NCBI GenBank assembly: GCA_937125225.1
Contig: CAKZLE010000036.1
Coordinates: forward strand, 53,331-117,330
Source of the DNA: an uncultured Spirochaetia bacterium
GTDB lineage: Bacteria > Spirochaetota > Spirochaetia > CAKZLE01
Length of the DNA: 64,000 nucleotides
Reading direction: 5' to 3'
The notes beneath the pieces were generated by a model. It had not been told where the DNA came from. It did no database searches and saw only the letters and a list, made by a program, of their open reading frames with translations. Both the position numbers and the translations under genes were made by a program. This document shows positions 18,146 to 26,372 of the stretch, one piece after another. The stretch's first letter is position 1. Every line of letters begins with the position of its first letter.

Positions 18146-19570
18146 TTGGTTAACGACAACGTACCCTCAGTGCATTTTTATGATCAGGACTTTGTTGATC
18201 TGTATGACAGATCTTGGTTATGGATCCATGATAGGTGGGAGACCGCATCAAAAGAGAGTGAAGCACCGGCACACTTTCTCACCTATGACAATCAAAAGAC
18301 ATATCACCAATATTATTCATGTCTCGATTCTTTTTTTCTCGTATACAGTAATCAGAGTTTCTCACCTTTTCCTATGTTGGATTATTTCTATGGAAAGCAG
18401 GAAGCTTCTGGTGCAATAAGAGGTGAGTATTCGATCGAAGATGGCTCTCCTGTATTCACAAAAGATAATCCTGAAGGAGTCCATCCTCCGATGTTCTCCT
18501 ATGTGGAATTCAATCTCTATCATAAGATCGGAAACAAGAAGCGACTCAAAGAGGTCGTTCCTGTCATCGAACTCTATATGGAATGGCTAGATAATACCTT
18601 CAAACAGGAGAACGGCCTCTATTCAGTACCCCTGTCTGCTACGATGATGGAGAACAAACCTCGAGAAAAGGTTTTCTACCCTGTCGATTTCAACGCGATG
18701 ATGGCGGTGAATGCTCTGTATATGTCAGCGATCGGAGATGTCCTTAACGATAAGGAGTTGAGTTTCAAATATAAGAGACTCTACTTCTCCTTCAAGACAC
18801 GTATCAACACTCTCATGTGGGATGCTGACGATGGATTCTATTATGATCTTGATAAAGATGAGAATAGAATAAACGTGAAGACTATCGGATCCTATTGGAC
18901 TCTGCTTGCAGAGATCCCCAATGAGGAACGAGCCTATAAACTCATAGATCTCTTGAAGGATCCTGAAGTTTTTGGTACCGAGAACCCGTTTCCAACCATA
19001 GCGGCTGATGAACCAGCCTTCTCAGAAGATGGGAATGGTTTCTGTGGTTCAGTCGTACCCTCCTACACCTTCATGGTCATAAAAGGGTTGGAGTGTTATA
19101 AGGAGTATGAGTTTGCTCGGGAATGTGCGATAAGACATCTTTATTTTATGTTAGATACACTTCACCCAGACGGAACCGAGAATGGTGATGTCTATGAGGC
19201 CTATCTGCCGATGAGAGAGGGCCCTGCGAAGGATCCTAAGAATCCAGATTTCCCTAGGAAGAAGTTCCTCCCGATGGTGGGACTCATCACGATCGCCTTG
19301 ATGATCGAAAATATTGTAGGATTGTCTATCAGCCTTCCAAGAAAGACGGTGGATTGGATCATGCCTACATTAGAAGCGATGGGAATCGAGGACCTCTCTT
19401 TGAAGAGGAATCTCATCACCATCTTGAGTAACAAGAACAATAGAGGCTGGGAGATCCGACTGGAATCTGAGAAACTCTATTATTTCACCATAGACATCCT
19501 TGATGAGCAGAAGAAGAAGACTCTACCTATCCCTTCCGGTAAGTGTTCCATGCTGATTGATAAATTATAG
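18146..19570 (+). CDS. (alpha/alpha)6-barrel glycoside hydrolase, trehalase/GH37-GH63 (mannosylglycerate hydrolase)-like
   Basis: The 474-residue cytoplasmic protein (no signal peptide) shows the trehalase/GH63 pattern: FSYVEFNLYHKIG, YPVDFNAMMAVNALYM, MWDADDGFYYDLD, and IAADEPAF near the acidic catalytic region. The fold is that of six-hairpin alpha-glycosidases such as mannosylglycerate or glucosylglycerate hydrolase, which would fit compatible-solute turnover. Translation starts at TTG 18146, which has a strong AAGGAGA 6 bases upstream; no ATG is positioned as well. The DjlA-like gene follows by 15 bases. Fold assignment is moderate and substrate is inferred. Confidence 0.7.
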   Translation: MVNDNVPSVHFYDQDFVDLYDRSWLWIHDRWETASKESEAPAHFLTYDNQKTYHQYYSCLDSFFLVYSNQSFSPFPMLDYFYGKQEASGAIRGEYSIEDGSPVFTKDNPEGVHPPMFSYVEFNLYHKIGNKKRLKEVVPVIELYMEWLDNTFKQENGLYSVPLSATMMENKPREKVFYPVDFNAMMAVNALYMSAIGDVLNDKELSFKYKRLYFSFKTRINTLMWDADDGFYYDLDKDENRINVKTIGSYWTLLAEIPNEERAYKLIDLLKDPEVFGTENPFPTIAADEPAFSEDGNGFCGSVVPSYTFMVIKGLECYKEYEFARECAIRHLYFMLDTLHPDGTENGDVYEAYLPMREGPAKDPKNPDFPRKKFLPMVGLITIALMIENIVGLSISLPRKTVDWIMPTLEAMGIEDLSLKRNLITILSNKNNRGWEIRLESEKLYYFTIDILDEQKKKTLPIPSGKCSMLIDKL

Positions 19571-19585
19571 GGAGCAGTAATTCTT

Positions 19586-20383
19586 ATGGGTTGGTTAGGA
19601 AAAGTAATTGGGGGAACCTTCGGGTTCATGTTTGGAGGCCCTCTAGGCCTCGTGGCAGGTGCGACTTTCGGTCATATGTTCGACTCTTCAGGCAGTGCCT
19701 CAAGATCGGGTGGACAGCAACAGGCGTTCTGGAATACCGGAGCTGCTGGTGCTCAAGGTCGTATCAATACTCAAGAGCAAACACAGATGGTCTTCTTTGT
19801 TGGAGCCTTTTCAATGCTTGCGAAGATAGCCTCTGTTGATGGGACGGTATCTCAGGCAGAACGAAGAAAGGTAGAAGAGTTCATTGTGAATGATCTACGT
19901 CTTCAGGGGCAAGCTAAAGATGCTGCGGTCAGGATCTTCGACACAGCACAACGGTCAGAGGGGACCTTTGACCAGTTCGCACACCAGTTCTATGATGAAT
20001 TCAAGATGAATAGGCAGATGCTCACCGTGATGATCGATATCATGTACCGGGTCTCCTATGCTGATGGTTCTATGATCGAAGCTGAAGAGGCTCTGATCGA
20101 TAGAGCTGGTTCCATCTTTCATTTTCAGAGATCTGTCATGGATTCTATGAGGGGAAGATATGGTGCAAAGAAGAGTTCTTCAAGATCCTATTCAGTTCTG
20201 GGTCTAGAATCCTCTGCCAGTGATGATGAGGTCAAGAAGGCTTATAGAAAGATGGTGAATGAGTACCATCCTGATAAGATCGCATCAAAGGGACTTCCGG
20301 AAGAGTTCACGAAATTCGCAAGTGAGAAATTTCGTGAGATCCAAGATGCTTATGATGAGATCAGGAAGAGCAGAGGGCTCTAA
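19586..20383 (+). CDS. djlA: DjlA-like co-chaperone: TerB domain plus C-terminal J domain
   Basis: The 265 residues contain a Gly-rich N-terminal membrane-type segment (about 1-32), a TerB-like helical domain (about 65-185, with two ASVDGT/YADGS-type repeats followed by acidic residues), and a J domain at 195-265 with YHPDK, the HPD needed to stimulate DnaK. This is the architecture of DjlA (membrane-anchored Hsp40). It follows the glycosidase gene by 15 bases and is convergent with recR with almost no gap. Confidence 0.88.
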   Translation: MGWLGKVIGGTFGFMFGGPLGLVAGATFGHMFDSSGSASRSGGQQQAFWNTGAAGAQGRINTQEQTQMVFFVGAFSMLAKIASVDGTVSQAERRKVEEFIVNDLRLQGQAKDAAVRIFDTAQRSEGTFDQFAHQFYDEFKMNRQMLTVMIDIMYRVSYADGSMIEAEEALIDRAGSIFHFQRSVMDSMRGRYGAKKSSSRSYSVLGLESSASDDEVKKAYRKMVNEYHPDKIASKGLPEEFTKFASEKFREIQDAYDEIRKSRGL

Positions 20384-20387
20384 TTAA

Positions 20388-20981
20388 TCAGGAGTTCATC
20401 GGGATTCGACCCCTCAATGATCTCGCTAACGTCACTTTATCAGTATATTCAAGATCTCCACCAACAGGTAACCCAGAAGCTAAACGGGTTACCTTGATTT
20501 CTTTATGCTTTAATACGTGCATGACATATAAGGCTGTGGTATCTCCCTCTTCTGTAGGGTTCGTTGCTAAAATAATCTCAATAAACTCATCTGAGTTGAT
20601 TCTATTGAGCATCTCTCCGAATGAAAGCTGTTCTGGTCCTATTCCGTCTAATGGTGAGATAGCTCCATGAAGAACATGATACATACCATTATAGACACCT
20701 GATGCTTCGATAGTGAAGACATCTTGAGGTTGTTCTACGATACAGAGCAGGGATCGGTCCCGGCTTGGATCGTTACATACTTCACAGATGTCGGTTTCAG
20801 TGAAACTTCCGCAGATTGAACAGAGATGAATCTTGTCTTGGATAGTGCTGATAAGCTCCCCGAACATGAGATTGTCATTTCTGTTCTGTTCAATGAGATG
20901 ATATACGATTCTAGAAGCGCTTTTATTACCTATTCCCGGTAGGCGGGAGAAGGATCTGATCAGTTCATCGATTGATTTCAT
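20388..20981 (-). CDS. recR: Recombination mediator RecR
   Basis: The 197-residue protein has the RecR order: helix-hairpin-helix (FSRLPGIGNKSASRIVYHL), a four-Cys zinc finger (CSICGSFTETDICEVC), and a Toprim domain with LCIVEQ and ATNPTEEGDTTALY, ending in RLASGLPVGGDLEY. With RecO and RecF it loads RecA on gapped DNA. It is the last gene of the minus-strand dnaX-ybaB-recR block and lies 5 bases after ybaB. Confidence 0.97.
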   Translation of the reverse strand: MKSIDELIRSFSRLPGIGNKSASRIVYHLIEQNRNDNLMFGELISTIQDKIHLCSICGSFTETDICEVCNDPSRDRSLLCIVEQPQDVFTIEASGVYNGMYHVLHGAISPLDGIGPEQLSFGEMLNRINSDEFIEIILATNPTEEGDTTALYVMHVLKHKEIKVTRLASGLPVGGDLEYTDKVTLARSLRGRIPMNS

Positions 20982-20986
20982 AGAGG

Positions 20987-21292
20987 TTACATCCCTGGAA
21001 ATCCGAGACCACCGGTCAAAGAGGATGCCTGATCCTTCATTCGATCCTTTAACGTATCGAGTGCAGAATTACATGCTGCGAGTACGAGGTCCTCGATCAT
21101 GGCTATATCATCAGGGTCTACGACTTCAGGAGCGATCTTCACATTGAGGACTTCCATCTTTCCGTTCATATCTATTACGACTAGACCACCACCTGCAGCT
21201 CCCTGAACAACGATATCGCTCAGTTTATCCTGCATACCAGCCATCTGTGATTGTAGGTCTTTTAAGTTCTTCATCAAATCCATTGGGTCCAT
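20987..21292 (-). CDS. ybaB: YbaB/EbfC nucleoid-associated protein
   Basis: A 101-residue protein with the YbaB/EbfC pattern: N-terminal helix (MDLMKNLKDLQSQMAGMQ), the central GAAGGGLVVIDMNGKMEVLNV strand region, DPDDIAMIEDLVLAACN, and a Gly-rich tail. These dimeric proteins bind DNA as tweezers; the Borrelia homologue EbfC regulates genes. It has an AAGGAGA ribosome site and is placed between dnaX and recR as in many bacteria. Confidence 0.95.
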   Translation of the reverse strand: MDPMDLMKNLKDLQSQMAGMQDKLSDIVVQGAAGGGLVVIDMNGKMEVLNVKIAPEVVDPDDIAMIEDLVLAACNSALDTLKDRMKDQASSLTGGLGFPGM

Positions 21293-21309
21293 TAGTATAT
21301 CTCCTTCTC

Positions 21310-22911
21310 TTACTGTTTCTCGGAGAAGAGTTCTCCTCGAAAGATCTTCTTCGCAAGTTCTACCTCTTCATCAGCAGAGGTTGTGGGTTGAGCTGTATGC
21401 TCTTTCTTATAGGTCTCAGTAGTCACTTCCACCGCTATATCTTCACCGATGATTGCGGAGAGATGTTTCCGTATGGTAGGGATGTTATCCCGAGCCTGTG
21501 ATGCTGCATAACCGGAGGGGAATACTAGAGTAGCCTTTCCATTTTCAACATTCCAGGACGTTATCTTCTCAAAAGTAGCAGCAAGAGCGGGGGAGCTCTT
21601 ATTCAGTTGTGATTGCAGGACTTCGAAGTGTTTTGCCTTCAATTCGATAACCCCTCCGGCAGGAGGTGTCGTTATTGCTGCGGTAACTTCTGCATTAGTA
21701 GCCTTTGGTACCGATAGTCTTGCTTTTGGTCTATCCCGTTTTATCGGGGCAGGTCTTGATGACGTTCCGGAAAGCAGATCCTGTTTAAGTGATTCTATCT
21801 GTTTGATCAGAATAGCAGGTGAGACAGCCTTATGTAGAGTCGATAATCGGCTAATGGCCAATTCGAGTTCGAATCGCTGGTTCATGGAGAAACGTATCTT
21901 ACGATAAAGATCAAGGAGCATATCCAGAGCAGCTTCTATCTGTTCTGAATTGAGCTGACTGATGACCTCCGGCGAGAAATGAGCAACCTTCGCACCCAAA
22001 ATAGATTCTTTTGTGATTCCCTCTTGAATGAGGAGCACAGTCCTGAAATAGTCTGTGAGTTCGATGATACATTTTTCAACTGAGATACCTTGAGCTAATA
22101 TGGTATGGACCATCTCTATTGCTTGGGTCCTGTCACCGGCAACAAGGGCTTCAACAAGAGAGTTGACGACTTCTATTCCAACAAGCCCCATATTCTCTCT
22201 GATGACAGCCATCTGGATATGACCATCTGAGAAGGAGACAATCTGATCAAAGAGGGTATAGGCATCTCGAAGAGACCCTGTAGCCTCTTTTGCGATCCAG
22301 AAGAGTGCTTCATCCTCATAGACCTGATCGAGTTCTTTAGCTGCGTTTTCCAACTGCTCTTTGATGGTCTCTAGTGAGATGAGTTGAAAATGGAATTGTT
22401 GGCATCGTGATCTTATTGTTGCAGGTACTTTGTGTACCTCTGTAGTCGCAAATATGAATATGACATAGGGTGGTGGTTCTTCGATCGTTTTCAACAATGC
22501 ATTGAAAGCACTTGTTGATAACATGTGCACCTCATCAATGATATAGATCTTATAACGACTGCTATTCGGTGCGAAAAGCACCTCATCCTTGATAGCACGT
22601 ACGTCATTTACCGAGGTGTTACTTGCACCATCTATTTCGATGACATCCAAGGCACTTCCTGCCGTGATCTCATGACAACTCGCACACTCTCCGCAGGGTT
22701 CTACGGTAGCCCCTTTCTCACAGTTCAATGATTTTGCCAAGATCCTGGCTGCAGAGGTCTTTCCAACCCCTCTAGGACCTGAGAAAAGGTATGCATGTGC
22801 TATTCTTTCCTGACGGATAGAACTCATCAGAGTTGAGACTACAAAACTTTGACCTGCTAGTTCAGTGAATCGTTGAGGTCGTCGTTTTGAAGCTGTGATT
22901 TCGAATGCCAT
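21310..22911 (-). CDS. dnaX: DNA polymerase III subunits gamma/tau
   Basis: From ATG 22911 (AAGGAG 7 bases upstream) the protein has 533 residues. The clamp-loader AAA+ domain has Walker A GPRGVGKTSAARIL, the four-Cys zinc module (CEKGATVEPCGECASC), Walker B IYIIDEVHML, the SRC sensor (IRSRCQQFHF), and then domain III and a basic/acidic C-terminal tail. It loads the beta clamp and links polymerase to helicase. I saw no slippery A-run on the coding strand, so a programmed frameshift is not evident. It follows the SRP RNA gene on the same strand. Confidence 0.96.
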   Translation of the reverse strand: MAFEITASKRRPQRFTELAGQSFVVSTLMSSIRQERIAHAYLFSGPRGVGKTSAARILAKSLNCEKGATVEPCGECASCHEITAGSALDVIEIDGASNTSVNDVRAIKDEVLFAPNSSRYKIYIIDEVHMLSTSAFNALLKTIEEPPPYVIFIFATTEVHKVPATIRSRCQQFHFQLISLETIKEQLENAAKELDQVYEDEALFWIAKEATGSLRDAYTLFDQIVSFSDGHIQMAVIRENMGLVGIEVVNSLVEALVAGDRTQAIEMVHTILAQGISVEKCIIELTDYFRTVLLIQEGITKESILGAKVAHFSPEVISQLNSEQIEAALDMLLDLYRKIRFSMNQRFELELAISRLSTLHKAVSPAILIKQIESLKQDLLSGTSSRPAPIKRDRPKARLSVPKATNAEVTAAITTPPAGGVIELKAKHFEVLQSQLNKSSPALAATFEKITSWNVENGKATLVFPSGYAASQARDNIPTIRKHLSAIIGEDIAVEVTTETYKKEHTAQPTTSADEEVELAKKIFRGELFSEKQ

Positions 22912-22944
22912 GGTGTAACTCCTTAACGGAAAGTATACACTATC

Positions 22945-23086
22945 ATTTGAAGACAAAAAACCCCTTCAGCTCAAGTCAAGAAAGCCATGTCTCATCATTC
23001 ATTCACTTACCGCTGCTACCTTCCGGTCCTGACGGAGTTGGGCGAAGAACAATAGCACAGTTCCTGACCTTCAACACTGAAGGGGA
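22945..23086 (-). ncRNA. ffs: Signal recognition particle RNA (bacterial small type) with terminator
   Basis: Read on the minus strand, the conserved SRP helix-8 core is present: GTCAGGACCGGAAGGTAGCAG, with the GGAA tetraloop and asymmetric loop that bind Ffh. Outer helices also pair: CCCCTTCAG with CTGAAGGGG at the ends, GTCAGGAA with TTCTTGAC, and CTGTG with CATGG. The closing stem is followed by six Ts (22945-22950), so the 3' end is probably near 22951. The 5' end is approximate. At about 135 bases it is somewhat longer than E. coli 4.5S (114) and has no Alu domain that I can see. It lies between tRNA-Ser(GGA) and dnaX. Confidence 0.93.
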
Positions 23087-23087
23087 A

Positions 23088-23175
23088 CGGAGAGAGGGGG
23101 ATTCGAACCCCCGGTACCCTATTGGGGTACATACGCTTTCCAAGCGCACACCTTCGGCCTCTCGGTCATCTCTCC
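23088..23175 (-). tRNA. tRNA-Ser (anticodon GGA)
   Basis: On the minus strand GGAGAGA opens the acceptor stem and pairs with TCTCTCC at the end, with discriminator G. The anticodon arm GCTTGGAAAGC presents GGA (codons UCC/UCU). A long variable arm (GTACCCCAATAGGGTAC) marks the class II serine type, and the T arm has GGTTCGAATCC. It is about 88 bases long. Confidence 0.97.
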
Positions 23176-23191
23176 AAATATCGGCAAAAAT

Positions 23192-23279
23192 CGGAGAGAG
23201 AGGGATTCGAACCCTCGGTACCGCAAAACGGTACAACGGATTTCGAATCCGCCCGATTCGGCCACTCTCGCATCTCTCC
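23192..23279 (-). tRNA. tRNA-Ser (anticodon CGA)
   Basis: Minus-strand class II tRNA with acceptor GGAGAGA/TCTCTCC and discriminator G. The anticodon loop TTCGAAA reads UCG, the variable arm is long (GTACCGTTTTGCGGTAC), and the T loop is GGTTCGAATCC. It lies 16 bases upstream, in transcription sense, of the GGA isoacceptor. Confidence 0.97.
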
Positions 23280-23305
23280 AGCTGTGTTGCAATTATCTAT
23301 TAACG

Positions 23306-23379
23306 CGTACTCAAGAGGACTCGAACCTCCGGCCTTTAGATCCGCAATCTAATGCTCTATCCATCTGAGCTATGAGTAC
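23306..23379 (-). tRNA. tRNA-Arg (anticodon GCG)
   Basis: Minus-strand 74-base class I tRNA with acceptor GTACTCA/TGAGTAC, D arm AGCTCAGATGGATAGAGC (with the arginine identity base A20), anticodon stem TTAGA/TCTAA around loop TTGCGGA, and T loop GGTTCGAGTCC. The loop presents GCG, complementary to CGC. Most bacteria use ACG (inosine) for the CGU/CGC/CGA box, so a G at position 34 is unusual. Confidence 0.95.
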
Positions 23380-23389
23380 ATAAAAAAAA

Positions 23390-23476
<87 letters not shown>

Positions 23477-23497
23477 AATAGATAATAAATGATTTGA

Positions 23498-23582
23498 CGG
23501 AGAAGGGGGGATTCGAACCCCCGGAGCCTCTCGGCTCAACGGTTTTCAAGACCGCCTCCTTCGACCACTCGGACACCTCTCC
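23498..23582 (-). tRNA. tRNA-Ser (anticodon TGA)
   Basis: Minus-strand class II tRNA and the first gene of the stable-RNA block in transcription order. The acceptor GGAGAGG pairs with CTTCTCC (one G-U), the anticodon loop CTTGAAA reads UCA and its wobble partners, and the variable arm is GAGCCGAGAGGCTC. A near-consensus promoter lies just upstream. Confidence 0.96.
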
Positions 23583-23595
23583 AAATCGGATTTTA

Positions 23596-23624
23596 ACTAT
23601 ATAAACCATCTAGATGTTTGTCAA
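23596..23624 (-). promoter_or_regulatory. Sigma-70-type promoter of the tRNA-Ser/Arg-SRP RNA block
   Basis: On the minus strand TTGACA (23624-23619) is separated by exactly 17 bases from TATAGT (23601-23596), placing the start a few bases before tRNA-Ser(TGA). It is one of the best promoter matches in the window and suits a highly expressed stable-RNA operon. Confidence 0.8.
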
Positions 23625-23631
23625 TATGATA

Positions 23632-24129
23632 TCAAGAACCTTTTATCGAAAAGATGGCGCAATTTACCGCTGAAGGGATAAAAAACAGTGCTGAAGGGAT
23701 GTAGGCCCAAGTGAGTGACCCATCTTGAAGATCTATAAAAAATAACAAAGCAGAGAGTGCTGTGGCAAAAAGGAGTATATAATGGTCTCCTCTTATCTGA
23801 TTGAAGGCATAGGGAAGTACTAATATTATCCAAAGGAAGACAAAGGCCCCCGTGGTATACCGGCTCCAGCTCCACCCACCTTGAAGCATTTTATCGATAA
23901 ACAACATTCCAAGAGTGAAAACTATCAATACAGCCGTGAGGCTGAAGAAGATATGTCTATCATAGACGATGAGTGTTGAGATTCGTTGTCTGATGATCCT
24001 TGGTCGCTGTGCATAGGCGGCTCTTTTGTAAACTCCCTCTTTTTCGATAATCTTTGCTTCTGGACCGCAGATAGGACAAAAGGGCTCTTGGTCAGAGATA
24101 TTCATCCCGCAATTAGTGCAGTGTTTCAT
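23632..24129 (-). CDS. Zinc-ribbon membrane protein, related to the DUF6320 protein of the same operon
   Basis: From ATG 24129 the protein has 165 residues. An N-terminal zinc ribbon (CTNCGM...CPICG) is followed by about four membrane segments. The stretch WSWSRYTTGAFVFLW resembles WSFYTMTSIITAWFL of the DUF6320 protein two genes upstream, and both share later D-x(3)-G-x(1-2)-W-x(3)-P spacing, so the two look paralogous. The start overlaps the stop of the acyltransferase gene. No function is known. It is the last gene of a four-gene minus-strand operon (27290 to 23632). Confidence 0.7.
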   Translation of the reverse strand: MKHCTNCGMNISDQEPFCPICGPEAKIIEKEGVYKRAAYAQRPRIIRQRISTLIVYDRHIFFSLTAVLIVFTLGMLFIDKMLQGGWSWSRYTTGAFVFLWIILVLPYAFNQIRGDHYILLFATALSALLFFIDLQDGSLTWAYIPSALFFIPSAVNCAIFSIKGS

Positions 24130-25451
24130 AAAGTATCCCATCTCCTTTTCAAAAGGCTCTTTGATTCAGTCGTATTATTACTCTCTAAGCTAACATCGAT
24201 ACCCTGTTCATGGAGGAATCTAAAGAACTTCCTTGCAAGAAGAGGTCTCTCGGTCGTTCTCCCGAATGTCATAAAGACCTTCCCTTTGAATCCGGTCATG
24301 GCAAGCATTGAGCTTGTCAGTTCAGAACCTGCCGGGATGAAATCAAAACGTTCGAGAAGGTCGATCATGGTATCAGGAACTGAGAAATTCCCAAGATTCG
24401 AGAGACAGATCGTTTGTTGTGTCTCACCGAACTTGGCATGCATGGATCTGAGAAAGGGTATCTTGATCGGAAGAGGAATACTTCGTACGAAGAGATTTCG
24501 CTCTCCTCCGACATTTCTTGTTATCTGCTGTCTAATATATTTCTCTGTATTATTCTTCTTCATGTAGTGATGAACCTGCTCAATGATCTCTTTGAATGAG
24601 AACTCTCCGAGTTTCGGATCTATCTCTGGAGTGGTATAGAGAGAGAAGTTCTTCAAAGTCGGTATGTTGTATAATCTTCTCAGGTTCGCAGGAACATTGA
24701 TTCGTAGTGGTTGGTTCTTATGCTTTCTCTTATCATTCTTCTGGATATCCTGAAGCACAAACAGTATCGCTGAGATAACATATTCAGTTATTGTGATACC
24801 GAGCGGTCGTGTGATTGTTAACAGCTCTTCAGTCTTCACGATCCCGGTGATGATATGATTGACTCCTGGGGGTGCCTTCTTCAGTTGCATCTGATAGGCT
24901 CTTGGCAGCTGTTTGTCTTTTGGTGACTTCGCATCATAGATCTTATGATAGGCATCGACTGTATCGGTAGGTATCGGAGCAGTCTTCAGATCTAAAACAT
25001 CATGTTCTTTGGATATCGGTATATCATGACCGCATTGCCTCAGGTATTCTGCTGTGATGTTCTTTAGGAATACAGATGCACCAAAACCATCAGTCAGGAT
25101 ATGAGAGAGTTCTAGGGAGATCCTATCGTCTAGATAGAGGACCCTGAAAAGAAGATCCTTCTGCTTAGGAGACTTCAGCGTGAGGCAGGGATAGAACCTA
25201 TCCTGCTCTACAAGAGGTCGCCTTGAGTTTTCCTCTAAGAACATCCAGAAAGCTCCCTGTTTCAGTTTGACCTGATAGAAGGGGAAGCGTTTGATACAGT
25301 TATCGAGGGCTCTCTGAAGTCTTTCAGGTTCGATAGGCTTGGTAAGTGTCACCGATAATCTGAAGAAACTCGAGTTTCTGTTCGAGGTGACCGTAGGAAA
25401 TATCAATGCTGCATTATCGAGTTTAGTCCAATAGGGTTTGAGTTTTTTCAT
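24126..25451 (-). CDS. Condensation-domain-like acyltransferase (alcohol acetyltransferase family)
   Basis: The 441-residue soluble protein has the chloramphenicol-acetyltransferase/condensation fold signature HILTDG (HxxxDG with H117, D121, G122) and an early PIEPERLQRALDNCIKRFP typical of this superfamily. The second half has the NVPANLRRLY and NFSLYTTPEID motifs that shape the tunnel. Such enzymes transfer acyl groups from CoA or carrier proteins to alcohols or amines. It overlaps the DUF6320 gene upstream by 4 bases, and that pairing with a zinc-ribbon membrane protein also occurs in Firmicutes, from memory. It may modify a lipid or surface molecule; substrate unknown. Confidence 0.7.
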   Translation of the reverse strand: MKKLKPYWTKLDNAALIFPTVTSNRNSSFFRLSVTLTKPIEPERLQRALDNCIKRFPFYQVKLKQGAFWMFLEENSRRPLVEQDRFYPCLTLKSPKQKDLLFRVLYLDDRISLELSHILTDGFGASVFLKNITAEYLRQCGHDIPISKEHDVLDLKTAPIPTDTVDAYHKIYDAKSPKDKQLPRAYQMQLKKAPPGVNHIITGIVKTEELLTITRPLGITITEYVISAILFVLQDIQKNDKRKHKNQPLRINVPANLRRLYNIPTLKNFSLYTTPEIDPKLGEFSFKEIIEQVHHYMKKNNTEKYIRQQITRNVGGERNLFVRSIPLPIKIPFLRSMHAKFGETQQTICLSNLGNFSVPDTMIDLLERFDFIPAGSELTSSMLAMTGFKGKVFMTFGRTTERPLLARKFFRFLHEQGIDVSLESNNTTESKSLLKRRWDTL

Positions 25452-26365
25452 AATAGAAACTTCTTTTTCAATGATGTTCGTAATTTCTCATTCTTATAGG
25501 CTGTGAAACAGAAAATACAGAGGGGAAAAGAGAAGATCAAGGTGAAATGAGCCCATGATATGATCGGGTGATAATTCGTATAGAGAGACAATATGATATT
25601 CAGACCAAAGAAACCGATAGTCACGATGATAAAACTGATCGCACCATAGAGGTAGGCATTGGCCTCTGATCGTTGCTTTCTCTCTTTTGTTAGGATAATC
25701 ATCATGAGGATACAGACTAGCCCGACTGTCATGAGCAGGATCGGTAGAGCTAACGGTAGGAACCAGGACTTCTGTGTGAGGAGATCCATCATCCATAGAA
25801 AGAAGGCAAGGTCTATGGTTATCAGGCTCAGGGACACCGAGGGGGGTGCTTTCCTACTGCCAGATAGTACCAGAAGCATCATAACCAGTGATAAGATACA
25901 GATACCAGGAAACAAACTCCATGAGATACCATCCTTCATATTATCAAGGATCAGCAGGAATACTCCTATGAACAGGAGATCGATGATCAATATCCTGATC
26001 AAGGATCTTCCTCGATTCACAAGAGGGAACCAGATGAGAAACCATGCTGTGATGATTGAGGTCATCGTATAGAAGGACCAAGTGATCCTTCTATTGACAC
26101 TGATATCAACGATCAATGTCACAAGGAGTCCCGCAAAGAATAAGATCGATAGGATCCCACTAAAGACTCCTTTATGCTGAGAGACCGTCCTGTTCATCAA
26201 ACCGGTGAAGTCATGTAGTCCATCATCGACTTTATTGAGAGCTCTTTGCTCTTCTTTGATACTCCGATCTTCGACTAGAAGAGGGTCTATGACAGGAGTC
26301 TGGCAAAGAGGACATGCTTTCATGGATTCATCGATCTTGACTCCGCAATGCACACAGTATGACAT
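25448..26365 (-). CDS. DUF6320-like zinc-ribbon polytopic membrane protein
   Basis: A 305-residue protein. The first 30 residues form a zinc ribbon (CVHCG...CPLCQ). After a short linker come about eight membrane segments (roughly 68-88, 94-113, 120-140, 146-166, 175-193, 198-222, 235-258 and 265-287) and a basic tail. The arrangement matches DUF6320 proteins that accompany acyltransferases. The stop overlaps the start of the acyltransferase, so they are probably made together and may form a membrane acylation complex. That function is inferred only. Confidence 0.72.
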   Translation of the reverse strand: MSYCVHCGVKIDESMKACPLCQTPVIDPLLVEDRSIKEEQRALNKVDDGLHDFTGLMNRTVSQHKGVFSGILSILFFAGLLVTLIVDISVNRRITWSFYTMTSIITAWFLIWFPLVNRGRSLIRILIIDLLFIGVFLLILDNMKDGISWSLFPGICILSLVMMLLVLSGSRKAPPSVSLSLITIDLAFFLWMMDLLTQKSWFLPLALPILLMTVGLVCILMMIILTKERKQRSEANAYLYGAISFIIVTIGFFGLNIILSLYTNYHPIISWAHFTLIFSFPLCIFCFTAYKNEKLRTSLKKKFLL

Positions 26366-26372
26366 CTAGTTG

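Noticed and set aside
21310..22911. Programmed frameshift in dnaX producing a short gamma form
   Set aside because: I saw no slippery A-run of the E. coli kind on the coding strand, so there is no sequence support.
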